This document shows, in pieces, positions 29,178-36,913 of a stretch of 64,000 bases of DNA. Position 1 is the first letter of the stretch; the number at the start of each line of letters is the position of its first letter. Origin of the DNA: Candidatus Contendibacter sp. (GTDB lineage: Bacteria; Pseudomonadota; Gammaproteobacteria; Competibacterales; Competibacteraceae); the NCBI GenBank assembly GCA_029624675.1, contig JARSSP010000036.1, forward strand, positions 248,001-312,000, given 5' to 3'. Position numbers and translations under genes: made by a program. The notes under the pieces are model-generated. The model ran no database searches and was not told where the DNA came from. It was given only the letters and a program-made list of their open reading frames with translations.

Positions 29178-29615
29178 ATGAACGGACAGCCCCGCCGTCG
29201 CCGCCAGTCCGGCTTCTCCCTGATCGAGGTTCTGATCACGGTGCTGATCATCGCCATCGGGCTGATGGGCTTCGCGGCGATGATGCTCAATTCGATGAAG
29301 AACAACCGTCTCGCCATGCAGCGCAGCATGGCGACCGCTCACGCCTACGACATCATCGACTGCATGCGCGTCAATCGGGCCGCCGCGCTGGGCGGCAATT
29401 ACACGGTCACCTTCGGTGGTAGCTTGAGCTCGGGCACCGTGGCCGGCAACGACGTGACCGCGTGGAAAACCCAGCTATCGACGCTGCTGCCGGAGGGGAA
29501 GGGGCAAATCAGCCTTCCGGGCAACAATGTGGTCAGGGTCGAAATTCAGTGGCAAGAGAGCGCGAACGCGGGCGACAACGCCACGCATACCTGGCAAACC
29601 GAGACGACGTTATGA
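29178..29615 (+). CDS. pilV: Type IV pilus minor pilin PilV (second cluster)
   Basis: A 145-residue minor pilin with leader MNGQPRRRRQSG and mature N-terminus FSLIEVLITVLIIAIGLMGFAAMMLNSMKNNRLAMQRSMATAHAYDIIDCMRVNR. The IIAIGLMG and YDIIDCMRVNR segments match PilV. It starts directly after the fimT stop, and its TGA overlaps the pilW ATG (ATGA), so translation is coupled. It is clearly diverged from the PilV-like protein at 26386. Confidence 0.9.
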   Translation: MNGQPRRRRQSGFSLIEVLITVLIIAIGLMGFAAMMLNSMKNNRLAMQRSMATAHAYDIIDCMRVNRAAALGGNYTVTFGGSLSSGTVAGNDVTAWKTQLSTLLPEGKGQISLPGNNVVRVEIQWQESANAGDNATHTWQTETTL

Positions 29616-30721
29616 ACCTCCACCCCCCTATCCCCGCGCCGACGCTGACGCCCCCCGCCCGGCGGAAAGGTTTTTCGATCATCGAGTTGATGGTCGCCAT
29701 GACCATCGGTCTGCTGCTGGTGGCCGGGCTGTTTTACGTTTACCTCGGCGCCTCGCAAAGCTCGCGGTTTCAAGGCGCGCTGGCCGCGATGCAAAGCAAC
29801 GCCCGCTTTGCCATTGAACTCATGGGTCTGGACCTGCGGATGACGGGGTTCACCGGCTCGCAGGCCATCAATCCCGGCAATGTCGTCGACGTTCCGCTGA
29901 CGGGCAACCTGTGTCCGATGGTCGACGCCTTTGGCAACAAGAACTGCACCGCCGGCGGCAATCCGGTGGCGGGTCCCCTGGTGGGCTACGAAAACACCAA
30001 CCCGCCCGGTGTCTGCACGACCGCGAACACGACGCCCTGTTATCGGGCCGGCACGGATTCCCTCACCGTGGTGCGGGTGGACACCGCCAACAAATACGCC
30101 GTCACGGCGCACGACTCGGGGACCACCACGTTCACCTTGGCGAACTGGCCGACCAGCGACGCGCCGCAGCCTGGCGAAATCTTCGTGGCGGCGGATTACG
30201 TCAACGCCGCCGTCTTCCAGGTCGGGACCGCGACCAGCCCAAACGTGACCTACGGCGCGGGCGGCACGCCGGGCAATACCGGCGCCGCGCTGGGCACGTT
30301 CGGCCCCAGCATCAACGCGCTGGGTCTGTATCGGCTGAGCGGCGTCTCGTATTACGTCGGCAGGAACCCCGCCGGCGAACCCGCGCTGTATCGGGACAGT
30401 TTGGATCATACCGGCGCAACCTTGAGCACCACCGCCGAGGAACTGGTGCAGGGCATCGATGACATGGAAATCACCTATGGGATCGACGCCACCGATCCGC
30501 TCAACAACGTCGAGGGCTACTGGACCGCTGCCCAGGTCACCGCCGGAACCGATGGCACGTTGACCATGCCGGCGGGTACTCCCAGCAGTTACTGGAGGCG
30601 CGTCCTCAGCGTTCGCATCACCCTGACCCTGGTGTCGGGGGAACAAGAGAAAGTCAGCGCCACCGGCGACAAGCTGCGCAAGACCTTCACCAACACCATC
30701 GCCATTCGAAACCGGATATGA
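29612..30721 (+). CDS. pilW: Type IV pilus minor pilin PilW (second cluster)
   Basis: A 369-residue PilW. The leader of about 20 residues is proline-rich and ends RRKG, followed by FSIIELMVAMTIGLLLVAGLFYVYLGASQSSRF, then LMGLDLRMTGFTG, the characteristic PilW stretch. The ectodomain is large, with cysteines at NLCPM/KNCTAG and VCTTANTTPC. It is nearly twice as long as the PilW-like protein of the first cluster. Start and stop overlap pilV and pilX by ATGA. Confidence 0.92.
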   Translation: MNLHPPIPAPTLTPPARRKGFSIIELMVAMTIGLLLVAGLFYVYLGASQSSRFQGALAAMQSNARFAIELMGLDLRMTGFTGSQAINPGNVVDVPLTGNLCPMVDAFGNKNCTAGGNPVAGPLVGYENTNPPGVCTTANTTPCYRAGTDSLTVVRVDTANKYAVTAHDSGTTTFTLANWPTSDAPQPGEIFVAADYVNAAVFQVGTATSPNVTYGAGGTPGNTGAALGTFGPSINALGLYRLSGVSYYVGRNPAGEPALYRDSLDHTGATLSTTAEELVQGIDDMEITYGIDATDPLNNVEGYWTAAQVTAGTDGTLTMPAGTPSSYWRRVLSVRITLTLVSGEQEKVSATGDKLRKTFTNTIAIRNRI

Positions 30722-31353
30722 ACACGTTGCGTGTCCCCTTCAAGAAAACCCAGCGCGGGGCGACGCTGATCATCGCCCTGCTGCTTCTCGTCATGATCGC
30801 CATGTACGGCATTCCCGCCGCCATGAACAGCATGCAGAACGAGCGCATGACCGGAAACACTCGCAACCGGGACCTGGCCTTTCAGGCCACCGAGCACGCG
30901 ATCAAGGCGGCGGAAACCTGGCTTTTTGCCCAAACCGACGCCACGCTGAACGCCCTGGCCCCGGCCAACCTGCCATGCACCGCTGTCCCCGACGATGCGG
31001 ACCCCACTCCTGGAGACGGCATCCTTCCCAATGGCGAATGCCACCCCAACGACGCCGCCTATTGGCAAAACACGTTCGATTGGGCCGCGAACGCCGTTAC
31101 GCCAACGGGTACCGCCCTTGGCGCGAGCCTGGTCGCCACCCAGCCCCGTTACGTGGTGGAAAGAATGCCGAATGCGTGTACTCCATCGGGCGCGCTGCCC
31201 ACGGGGAACCCCCCAGAGACCTGCCCGACGGGAGGGACGCCGCCCGACAGAATCGGTCATTACTACCGAATCACCGCGCGGGGCGTCGGTCAGGACAGCA
31301 ACGCCGTCGTCATCTTGCAGACCATGTACGTATTTCAGGCGCCGTCGCCGTGA
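30718..31353 (+). CDS. pilX: Type IV pilus assembly protein PilX (second cluster)
   Basis: A 211-residue PilX. The N-terminus KKTQRGATLIIALLLLVMIAMYGIPAAMNSMQNERMTGNTRNRDLAFQATEHAIKAAETWL has the standard hydrophobic helix, NERM and the glutamate-rich helix (AxEHAIKAAE). The C-terminus (IGHYYRITARGVGQDSNAVVILQTMY) is the normal PilX ending, in contrast to the first cluster's version. It is coupled to pilW by ATGA, and pilY1 follows after 11 bases. It probably belongs to the priming complex with PilV, PilW, FimT and PilY1. Confidence 0.92.
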   Translation: MNTLRVPFKKTQRGATLIIALLLLVMIAMYGIPAAMNSMQNERMTGNTRNRDLAFQATEHAIKAAETWLFAQTDATLNALAPANLPCTAVPDDADPTPGDGILPNGECHPNDAAYWQNTFDWAANAVTPTGTALGASLVATQPRYVVERMPNACTPSGALPTGNPPETCPTGGTPPDRIGHYYRITARGVGQDSNAVVILQTMYVFQAPSP

Positions 31354-31364
31354 AGGAGAAAGCC

Positions 31365-34300
31365 ATGTCATCGACAACCTTTTCGCATCGCGTTCGGGTG
31401 GTTTTCATCGCCGCCCTGCTGTGGTCCATCGGCGGCCAAGCCGTCGCTCAACTGGCCATTCCGGATTTTCCGCTGTTCCTGACTTCCGCCGGCGTCCCTC
31501 CAAATCTGGTACTGACGCTGGATGATTCAGGCAGTATGTCCTGGGCATATACCCCGGACATATTAAATATAAATTATTACGATGGGGATCAGTCAAACCT
31601 TCCCAATCGCTACTGGAGATCGGCTGACTACAACCCCATCTATTACAACCCGAAAACCGTTTACACTGCGCCGGTTAACGCTAGTGGAACCTCACTAACC
31701 ACTTCTTTTACCAACGCCTACATCAATGGGTTTAGTCCCACCACGAACTACTCGAATCACGGGACGGCTGCTGGAAGCTTCTTTAATCTTCAAACGAGCT
31801 ATCGACCCACCGCAGGTCTAAAATTCAATAATAATCCACAACATTGGTTCATGCTGCATTATAGCAGTGACGCACGCTGCCGTCGGCCTTCTTCTGGAGT
31901 TCCCTTACGCTGTCAATACAACAGAGCCGTCGGGACAGGACTCGCAGACTGGGTCAATATGAAATCACCAGCGGGAACTTGCGATAACCATGACGAGTGC
32001 TACAGAACACCCATGCCGGCTTACTATTACGTCTACGACGGCGCCAACGCCAACTGCGATGGCAATGGCACTCCTACGCTGCAGGGTAAGTTAGTCGATA
32101 ACGACTGTTACGATATCAAGATCGTCAGCGCCACTTCCGGTCCCGGCACACAGGACATCAACGGCGATGGCGTTATCGGCGAGAGTGATAAGGACGAGCG
32201 CCAGAATTTCGCCAACTGGTACTCTTTTTATCGGACGCGCAACCTGATGACCGTCGCCGCCGCCTCCCTAGCCATGGACACATTGCCCGGAACAGTTCGG
32301 ATTGCCTGGCAGGCGCTCAATAGCTGCAAAGGCACCGACACCGCCTGGTCCGCCGACAATTGCAGGGGTTGGGACAGCACCGTCCCCGTCGTCAGCAACG
32401 CGATCAAGCCCTACGCTAACAATAAAACCGCTTTTTACAGTTGGCTTCTGCGCCTGCCCGCCGACGGCAGCACCCCATTGCTCTCTTCGACGATCCGCGC
32501 CGGTAACTATTACAGTGCAGCTCAGAACACTGACAATGGTCCTTACGACGATGACTTGAATAGCAGCACGAACAATAATAAAGCCACATGCCGAAAGTGC
32601 TATCACCTCCTGATGACCGACGGTATGTGGAACAGCGATAACGTGACTGCCTATGGCAACTACGATAGTCAGAACCGGACCTTGCCTGATGGCAAGCAGT
32701 ATCAAGCCAATCAGAACTACGCCAGACCCTACCGAGATACAAACCTTAACAGTTTGGCCGACATTGCCTTTTCCTACTGGGCAACCGATTTGGTGGACCC
32801 GGATCTGGATAATAAGGTTTCGGCTTCATTCCTTGATCTGACAGGTAACGAAGACGCCCGCTACTTCAACCCAAAGAATGATCCGGCGACGTGGCAGCAC
32901 ATGGTCAATTACACCGTGGGCCTGGGAACGACTCCTTTCCTTACCAGCACCGGCCTGACCTGGGGCTCCAATACCTACGACGGCAGTTACCCCGATATTT
33001 TGAATGGCGTCAAACTCTGGCCCGCGACCGGCGCAAACAGCGCTGGCAACGCCGCCGACTTGTGGCATGCCGCCATCAACAGTCGGGGCCGGTTCTATAA
33101 CGTGGAGGGTCCGAAACAACTGAACGACGCCTTCAACGACATCATCAACACCATCAGCTCGGCGGCGGACGCGGGCGGTGGCTCCAGGATCAGCACCAAC
33201 GTCGCGCGGACCACGGAAACGGGCGCCACGGCCTTCGTGGCCCGCTTCAACGCCGACTGGAGCGGCACGTTGCAGGCGATCCCGCTCGACCCGACGAACG
33301 GTACTCTTAAGCAGGACGAGACCTGGTGGGAAGCGGGCGTCCTGATTCCGCCGGGCAATCTGCAACCGCCCGCCGACTCGCGCAAAATCTTCACCCGCAA
33401 CGGCGTCGTCTCCCAGGCCTTCGCCAGTTGCAGCACCCCCCTGAAAACGGCGCTGGACAAGGTCACCAAGCTGGACGGGACGACCGTGGTGGACAACCTC
33501 TGCCCGCAACGGTTGGCCTGGCTCCGTGGTTATATCGCCATCACCGGCATCACCAGAGCCTTCAATAGCGGCACCGGCAAGTGGGAAGCCACCTACACCG
33601 CGCCCAACCACGGCTTTAGCGCCGGCAACACCGTCGCCGTGTCGGGGGTGACTCCGACCGCCTACCAGGGAAGCGACCTGACGATCCTGAGCACCCCCGC
33701 GCCCACCACCAGCACCTTTACGGTCGCATTGACCGTGAGCACGGACCCCGGCGCTTACGTTGCCGATGAGAGCGACAACGACCCGGGCAACGACGATCGA
33801 GTCCGCTACGCCAATTTCCGGGATCGGACCCTTTCGGTGCTGGGCGACATCGTCAGTTCCGGCACCACCTACGTCCACAAGGACAACTTCGGCTACGGCG
33901 GCGACCTTATCGAGGTGGGGGGCAAGGACAGCTATAAGTCCTACGTCGATGGGAAAGAAACCGGGAACCCGCCCGTGGTCTACGTCGGCGCCAACGACGG
34001 CATGCTGCACGCCTTCAACGCGAAAACCGCCATCGCGGACGGCGGCGGCAAGGAATTGTTCGCCTACGTTCCAGCGGGGGTCTACAACAACCTGAGCCGG
34101 CTGACCGATCCGGACTACAGCAAGTCCCACAAGTTTTTCGTGGACGGCACGCCGAGCGTGGGGGATGTCTACCTCGGCAGTTGGAAAACCTATCTGGTCG
34201 GCGGTCTACGGGCGGGCGGCAAGAGCATCTACGCCCTCGACATCACCGACCCCGTCAACTTCAGCGCCACCGATGTCAAATGGGAATTCAACGACAGCAC

Positions 34301-35492
34301 CGATCCCCTGACCCCCGGCAACGATATGGGGCTCACCTTCGGTCAACCCCAGATCGCGGCGGTCAGTCTCACCCAGTGGGCGGCGATTTTCGGTAACGGC
34401 TACAACAGCGCCTCCGGCAAGGCGGTTCTGTACATCGTCGATATTTCCTCGGGCGCGCCGATCGCCAAGATCCCCGTCCCCACCAACAGCACGTCTTGTG
34501 GCAGCGCCCTGTCCACGAATGGTCTGTCCACGCCGTTTGCGTTCGACAAAGACGGCAACGGGGTCGTGGACGTGATCTACGCCGGCGACTTGCAAGGCCA
34601 CCTGTGGCGATTCGATAAGTCGTCGGGCTCCTGGGATGTCGGCAACGGTGGCGAGCCCTTGTTCAAGGCTTGCAGCGAAAACGGCCAGGCGCAGTCCATC
34701 GTCGCCCAGCCCAAGGCGATCAAAACCACGAACGCCAATGGCACCAGCGTGATAACGGTCTATGTTGGTACTGGCCGCTATCTGCAGGCCGATCCCAGCG
34801 ACCCGACGAACCCGCTGAAAAACGACCTGATCAACACCGTCGTGCAAAGCTTCTACAGCATCATCGACGAGAGCGACGATCCCGCCAAGCAAGGCACGGT
34901 CCCCCGCGACAAGCTGTTGCCCCAGACCATTACCCAGACGAACGCCCCGATCGGCCCGTACAGCGCCAGCCGAACCGTCTCCAACAACAGCGTCGACGAC
35001 CCCGGCTACAGCGACCGCGACAAGGGCTGCTACATGGACTTCGACACCACGTCGCCGGGCGAACCCTCCGAGCGGATCACGTCGGGCGTGCTGATCAAGA
35101 CCTTTACGACACTGGAAACCCGGGTGATCTTCGTGACCTCGACCCCCACCAAGGACCCCTGTGAAAAGAGCGGCGACAGTTGGTTGATGGAAGTGAACAC
35201 CAGTTGTGGTCGTCTGAAGAATACGCCCTTCGGCACGGTCGACGAGCAAGGGAACTTCCAGTCGCTCAGCGAGACTACCAGCATCAGCGGCATCAAGCTC
35301 GATACGCAAACCGGACAAACCGGTATCGTCAACGAAATCACCTGGATCGGCGGCCCCGCCGACAAGGGGATCGCCTTCAAGCTGTTGCCGGGCACGACGG
35401 GCAAGGTGGAGTCGGTCGCTCAAGCCGACGACAAGGAACCTCCGGCCGGCGCCAAAACTCCCAAGCGCCTTTCCTGGGAGCAAATCCAGTGA
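31365..35492 (+). CDS. pilY1: Type IV pilus tip-associated adhesin PilY1
   Basis: A 1375-residue exported protein with a signal peptide (FIAALLWSIGGQAVAQ). An N-terminal von Willebrand A-like region has the metal-site motif DDSGS at about residues 53-57. The C-terminal PilY1 beta-propeller carries VYVGANDGMLHAFNAKT, FVDGTPSVGDVYLG, GGKSIYALDITDP and, near residue 1061, DKDGNGVVDVIYAGDLQGHLWRFD, whose DxDxNxxxD is the calcium-binding loop needed for pilus retraction control in Pseudomonas. The ATG at 31365 follows AAGGAGAAAGCC. Bases of about 31550-32880 are AT-richer and use different codons from the rest, so the N-terminal half may be a swapped segment. Confidence 0.93.
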   Translation: MSSTTFSHRVRVVFIAALLWSIGGQAVAQLAIPDFPLFLTSAGVPPNLVLTLDDSGSMSWAYTPDILNINYYDGDQSNLPNRYWRSADYNPIYYNPKTVYTAPVNASGTSLTTSFTNAYINGFSPTTNYSNHGTAAGSFFNLQTSYRPTAGLKFNNNPQHWFMLHYSSDARCRRPSSGVPLRCQYNRAVGTGLADWVNMKSPAGTCDNHDECYRTPMPAYYYVYDGANANCDGNGTPTLQGKLVDNDCYDIKIVSATSGPGTQDINGDGVIGESDKDERQNFANWYSFYRTRNLMTVAAASLAMDTLPGTVRIAWQALNSCKGTDTAWSADNCRGWDSTVPVVSNAIKPYANNKTAFYSWLLRLPADGSTPLLSSTIRAGNYYSAAQNTDNGPYDDDLNSSTNNNKATCRKCYHLLMTDGMWNSDNVTAYGNYDSQNRTLPDGKQYQANQNYARPYRDTNLNSLADIAFSYWATDLVDPDLDNKVSASFLDLTGNEDARYFNPKNDPATWQHMVNYTVGLGTTPFLTSTGLTWGSNTYDGSYPDILNGVKLWPATGANSAGNAADLWHAAINSRGRFYNVEGPKQLNDAFNDIINTISSAADAGGGSRISTNVARTTETGATAFVARFNADWSGTLQAIPLDPTNGTLKQDETWWEAGVLIPPGNLQPPADSRKIFTRNGVVSQAFASCSTPLKTALDKVTKLDGTTVVDNLCPQRLAWLRGYIAITGITRAFNSGTGKWEATYTAPNHGFSAGNTVAVSGVTPTAYQGSDLTILSTPAPTTSTFTVALTVSTDPGAYVADESDNDPGNDDRVRYANFRDRTLSVLGDIVSSGTTYVHKDNFGYGGDLIEVGGKDSYKSYVDGKETGNPPVVYVGANDGMLHAFNAKTAIADGGGKELFAYVPAGVYNNLSRLTDPDYSKSHKFFVDGTPSVGDVYLGSWKTYLVGGLRAGGKSIYALDITDPVNFSATDVKWEFNDSTDPLTPGNDMGLTFGQPQIAAVSLTQWAAIFGNGYNSASGKAVLYIVDISSGAPIAKIPVPTNSTSCGSALSTNGLSTPFAFDKDGNGVVDVIYAGDLQGHLWRFDKSSGSWDVGNGGEPLFKACSENGQAQSIVAQPKAIKTTNANGTSVITVYVGTGRYLQADPSDPTNPLKNDLINTVVQSFYSIIDESDDPAKQGTVPRDKLLPQTITQTNAPIGPYSASRTVSNNSVDDPGYSDRDKGCYMDFDTTSPGEPSERITSGVLIKTFTTLETRVIFVTSTPTKDPCEKSGDSWLMEVNTSCGRLKNTPFGTVDEQGNFQSLSETTSISGIKLDTQTGQTGIVNEITWIGGPADKGIAFKLLPGTTGKVESVAQADDKEPPAGAKTPKRLSWEQIQ

Positions 35493-36025
35493 GCGCTAAA
35501 GTGAACCACCCATCGAGTTGTCGCCCCTCGCTGTCATCTCCCGCCCCCCAAGGGGGGGAGGGTGGTGGAGGCGGATCATGGACACCGTCGCGCCGGAATC
35601 GTCGGAAAGCCGGCTTCACGCTGGTCGAATTGATGATCACCGTCGCCATCATCGGCATCCTGGCCGCCATCGCGATACCGAACTATCTCCAATACACCCG
35701 CCGCGCCCACCGGGCCGCCGCCAAAACGGCCCTGTTGGGCAACGCCAATTTCCTGGAGCGAAACTTCACTGAAAGCAACCGTTACGACCAAAACTCCGCC
35801 GGCGTCGCCATCACGGCCGCCTCCTTGCCCTACCCACAATCCCCCGTTGACGGCGCCGCGATCTACAACATCGGGCTGGTGGTGGCCCAAACCACCTACA
35901 CCCTGACCGCGACCGCCGTCGCCGGCGGTCCCATGGATGGGCAGACTTGCAACACGCTGGGCGTCAACAACCTGGGCCAGCGGTCGGCGGGGGCGGACAG
36001 CGTGGCGTATTGCTGGCAAAAATAG
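35489..36025 (+). CDS. pilE: Type IV pilin-like protein PilE with unusually long leader
   Basis: The mature part is a PilE/major-pilin-like protein: KAG/FTLVELMITVAIIGILAAIAIPNYLQYTRRAHRAAAKTALL, about 137 residues, with a C-terminal cysteine pair (QTCNTLG and AYCWQK). No ATG is in frame upstream. The usable starts are GTG 35489, which overlaps the pilY1 stop and has GGGAG eight bases before it, and GTG 35501. The first gives a 42-residue leader, far longer than normal, and its GGEGGGGGS part is a translated REP-like palindrome. It would still be cut by PilD. A terminator follows. The start is the uncertain point; the pilin is not. Confidence 0.82.
   Translation: MSAKVNHPSSCRPSLSSPAPQGGEGGGGGSWTPSRRNRRKAGFTLVELMITVAIIGILAAIAIPNYLQYTRRAHRAAAKTALLGNANFLERNFTESNRYDQNSAGVAITAASLPYPQSPVDGAAIYNIGLVVAQTTYTLTATAVAGGPMDGQTCNTLGVNNLGQRSAGADSVAYCWQK
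35537..35572. repeat. REP-like palindrome inside the pilE leader region
   Basis: CCCGCCCCCCAA followed by GGGGGGGAGGG forms one copy of the window's C-run/G-run palindrome. It lies between the pilY1 stop and the pilin core and is in frame with pilE, encoding glycines. Confidence 0.6.
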
Positions 36026-36047
36026 GCGATCTTCCTTTCATCCCTTG

Positions 36048-36072
36048 GGCCGGCTCACCGCCGGCCTTTTTT
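36048..36072 (+). terminator. Rho-independent terminator after pilE
   Basis: A perfect 7-bp stem (GGCCGGC, loop TCACC, GCCGGCC) is followed by six T residues, 23 bases after the pilE stop. It closes the fimT-pilE operon. Confidence 0.85.
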
Positions 36073-36095
36073 CATGGGGTCGGGAACAGTGGATA

Positions 36096-36138
36096 GTAAT
36101 GCAGATTTGCATTACCATGGCGGTATCAACACGCCATG
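36096..36138. promoter_or_regulatory. Two inverted repeats, probable operator of the AbrB/PIN module
   Basis: First palindrome: GTAATGCA, four bases, TGCATTAC (36096-36115). Second: CATGGCG, nine bases, CGCCATG (36116-36138). They abut each other and end 11 bases before the antitoxin start, as expected for an autoregulated toxin-antitoxin promoter. Confidence 0.6.
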
Positions 36139-36149
36139 AGGGCCAGGCC

Positions 36150-36401
36150 ATGACCACGCTGACGGTGACCGCACGGGGACAGGTGACGTTCCGGAAAGAG
36201 ATGCTGCAACACCTCGGCATCAAGCCGGGAGATAAGATCGAACTGGACTTGCTGCCGGGCGGTCGAGGAATTCTCAAAGCCGCCCGGCCCGCCGGAACCA
36301 TTGACGGCTTCGTCGGATTGCTGGCGGGACGAACGCGGAAAGTCGCCACCCTCGAAGAAATCAACGAGGCAGCGGCGCAAGGTTGGGCGGGCCAGGAATG
36401 A
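36150..36401 (+). CDS. AbrB-family (VapB-like) antitoxin
   Basis: An 83-residue protein with an AbrB/MazE swapped hairpin: TTLTVTARGQVTFRKEMLQHLGIKPGDKIELDLLPGGRGILKAA. The TARGQVTFRKEMLQHLGIKPGD stretch is the defining DNA-binding motif. The C-terminal acidic part (ATLEEINEAAAQGW) should contact the toxin. The ATG at 36150 has a purine-rich GAGGGCCAGG region upstream. Its stop overlaps the PIN gene start (ATGA), and two palindromes lie just upstream. Confidence 0.88.
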   Translation: MTTLTVTARGQVTFRKEMLQHLGIKPGDKIELDLLPGGRGILKAARPAGTIDGFVGLLAGRTRKVATLEEINEAAAQGWAGQE

Positions 36402-36793
36402 GGGTCGCCGTTGATACGAACGTCCTGGTTCGCGCGGTCGTGCATGACGATCCGGCCCAAGGAAGCATTGCCGCCCAGCTATTGACCGACGCCAAATTGA
36501 TCGCCATCGCACTACCGTGTTTGTGTGAATTGGTGTGGGTGCTGCGCCGGGTCTACGGCTTCCCGCCCGCCGATGTCGCCGCCGCGATTCGCGCCTTGCT
36601 GGCGGCGGCAAACGTGGCAATGAACCGGCCCGCCGTGGAAGCGGGTCTGGCGGTGCTTGAGGCAGGGGGCGATTTCGCCGATGGCGTGATTGCCTACGAG
36701 GGGAACTGGCTCGGCGGGGAAACCTTCGTGTCCTTCGATAAGAAGGCGGTTGCGCTGCTGGTGGCGCAGGGACAGTCCGCGCGCCTGTTGTGA
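36398..36793 (+). CDS. PIN-domain (VapC-like) ribonuclease toxin
   Basis: A 131-residue PIN protein. It opens MRVAVDTNVLVRAVVHDDPAQ, with the first catalytic aspartate in DTN. LPCLCELVWVLRR supplies the conserved glutamate, and GGDFADGVIAYEG supplies the acidic pair (DFAD). SFDKKAV near the C-terminus gives the last aspartate, so the metal-binding set is complete. It is probably an RNase that targets tRNA or rRNA and is held in check by the preceding AbrB-type protein. The ATG at 36398 overlaps the antitoxin stop. Confidence 0.9.
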   Translation: MRVAVDTNVLVRAVVHDDPAQGSIAAQLLTDAKLIAIALPCLCELVWVLRRVYGFPPADVAAAIRALLAAANVAMNRPAVEAGLAVLEAGGDFADGVIAYEGNWLGGETFVSFDKKAVALLVAQGQSARLL

Positions 36794-36845
36794 GGCGAAA
36801 TTCGCGGCTTCGCGCCCTGCGGGTCCAGCATGGGTTTTCCGTTCC

Positions 36846-36873
36846 TTGGTCAAACTGCCGGTTTTGCTATAGT
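36846..36873 (+). promoter_or_regulatory. Predicted sigma-70 promoter with extended -10
   Basis: TTGGTC at 36846-36851 and TATAGT at 36868-36873 are separated by 16 bases, with TG one base before the -10 (TGC-TATAGT). It lies 40 bases upstream of the zinc-ribbon/TPR gene at 36914. Confidence 0.5.
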
Positions 36874-36913
36874 TCCCTCACGATCCAACCCATTGCAGTG
36901 AGGTCTTTCCCTG

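Noticed and set aside
35518-35772. ATG at 35578 as the start of pilE
   Set aside because: It is in a different frame from the FTLVELM pilin core.
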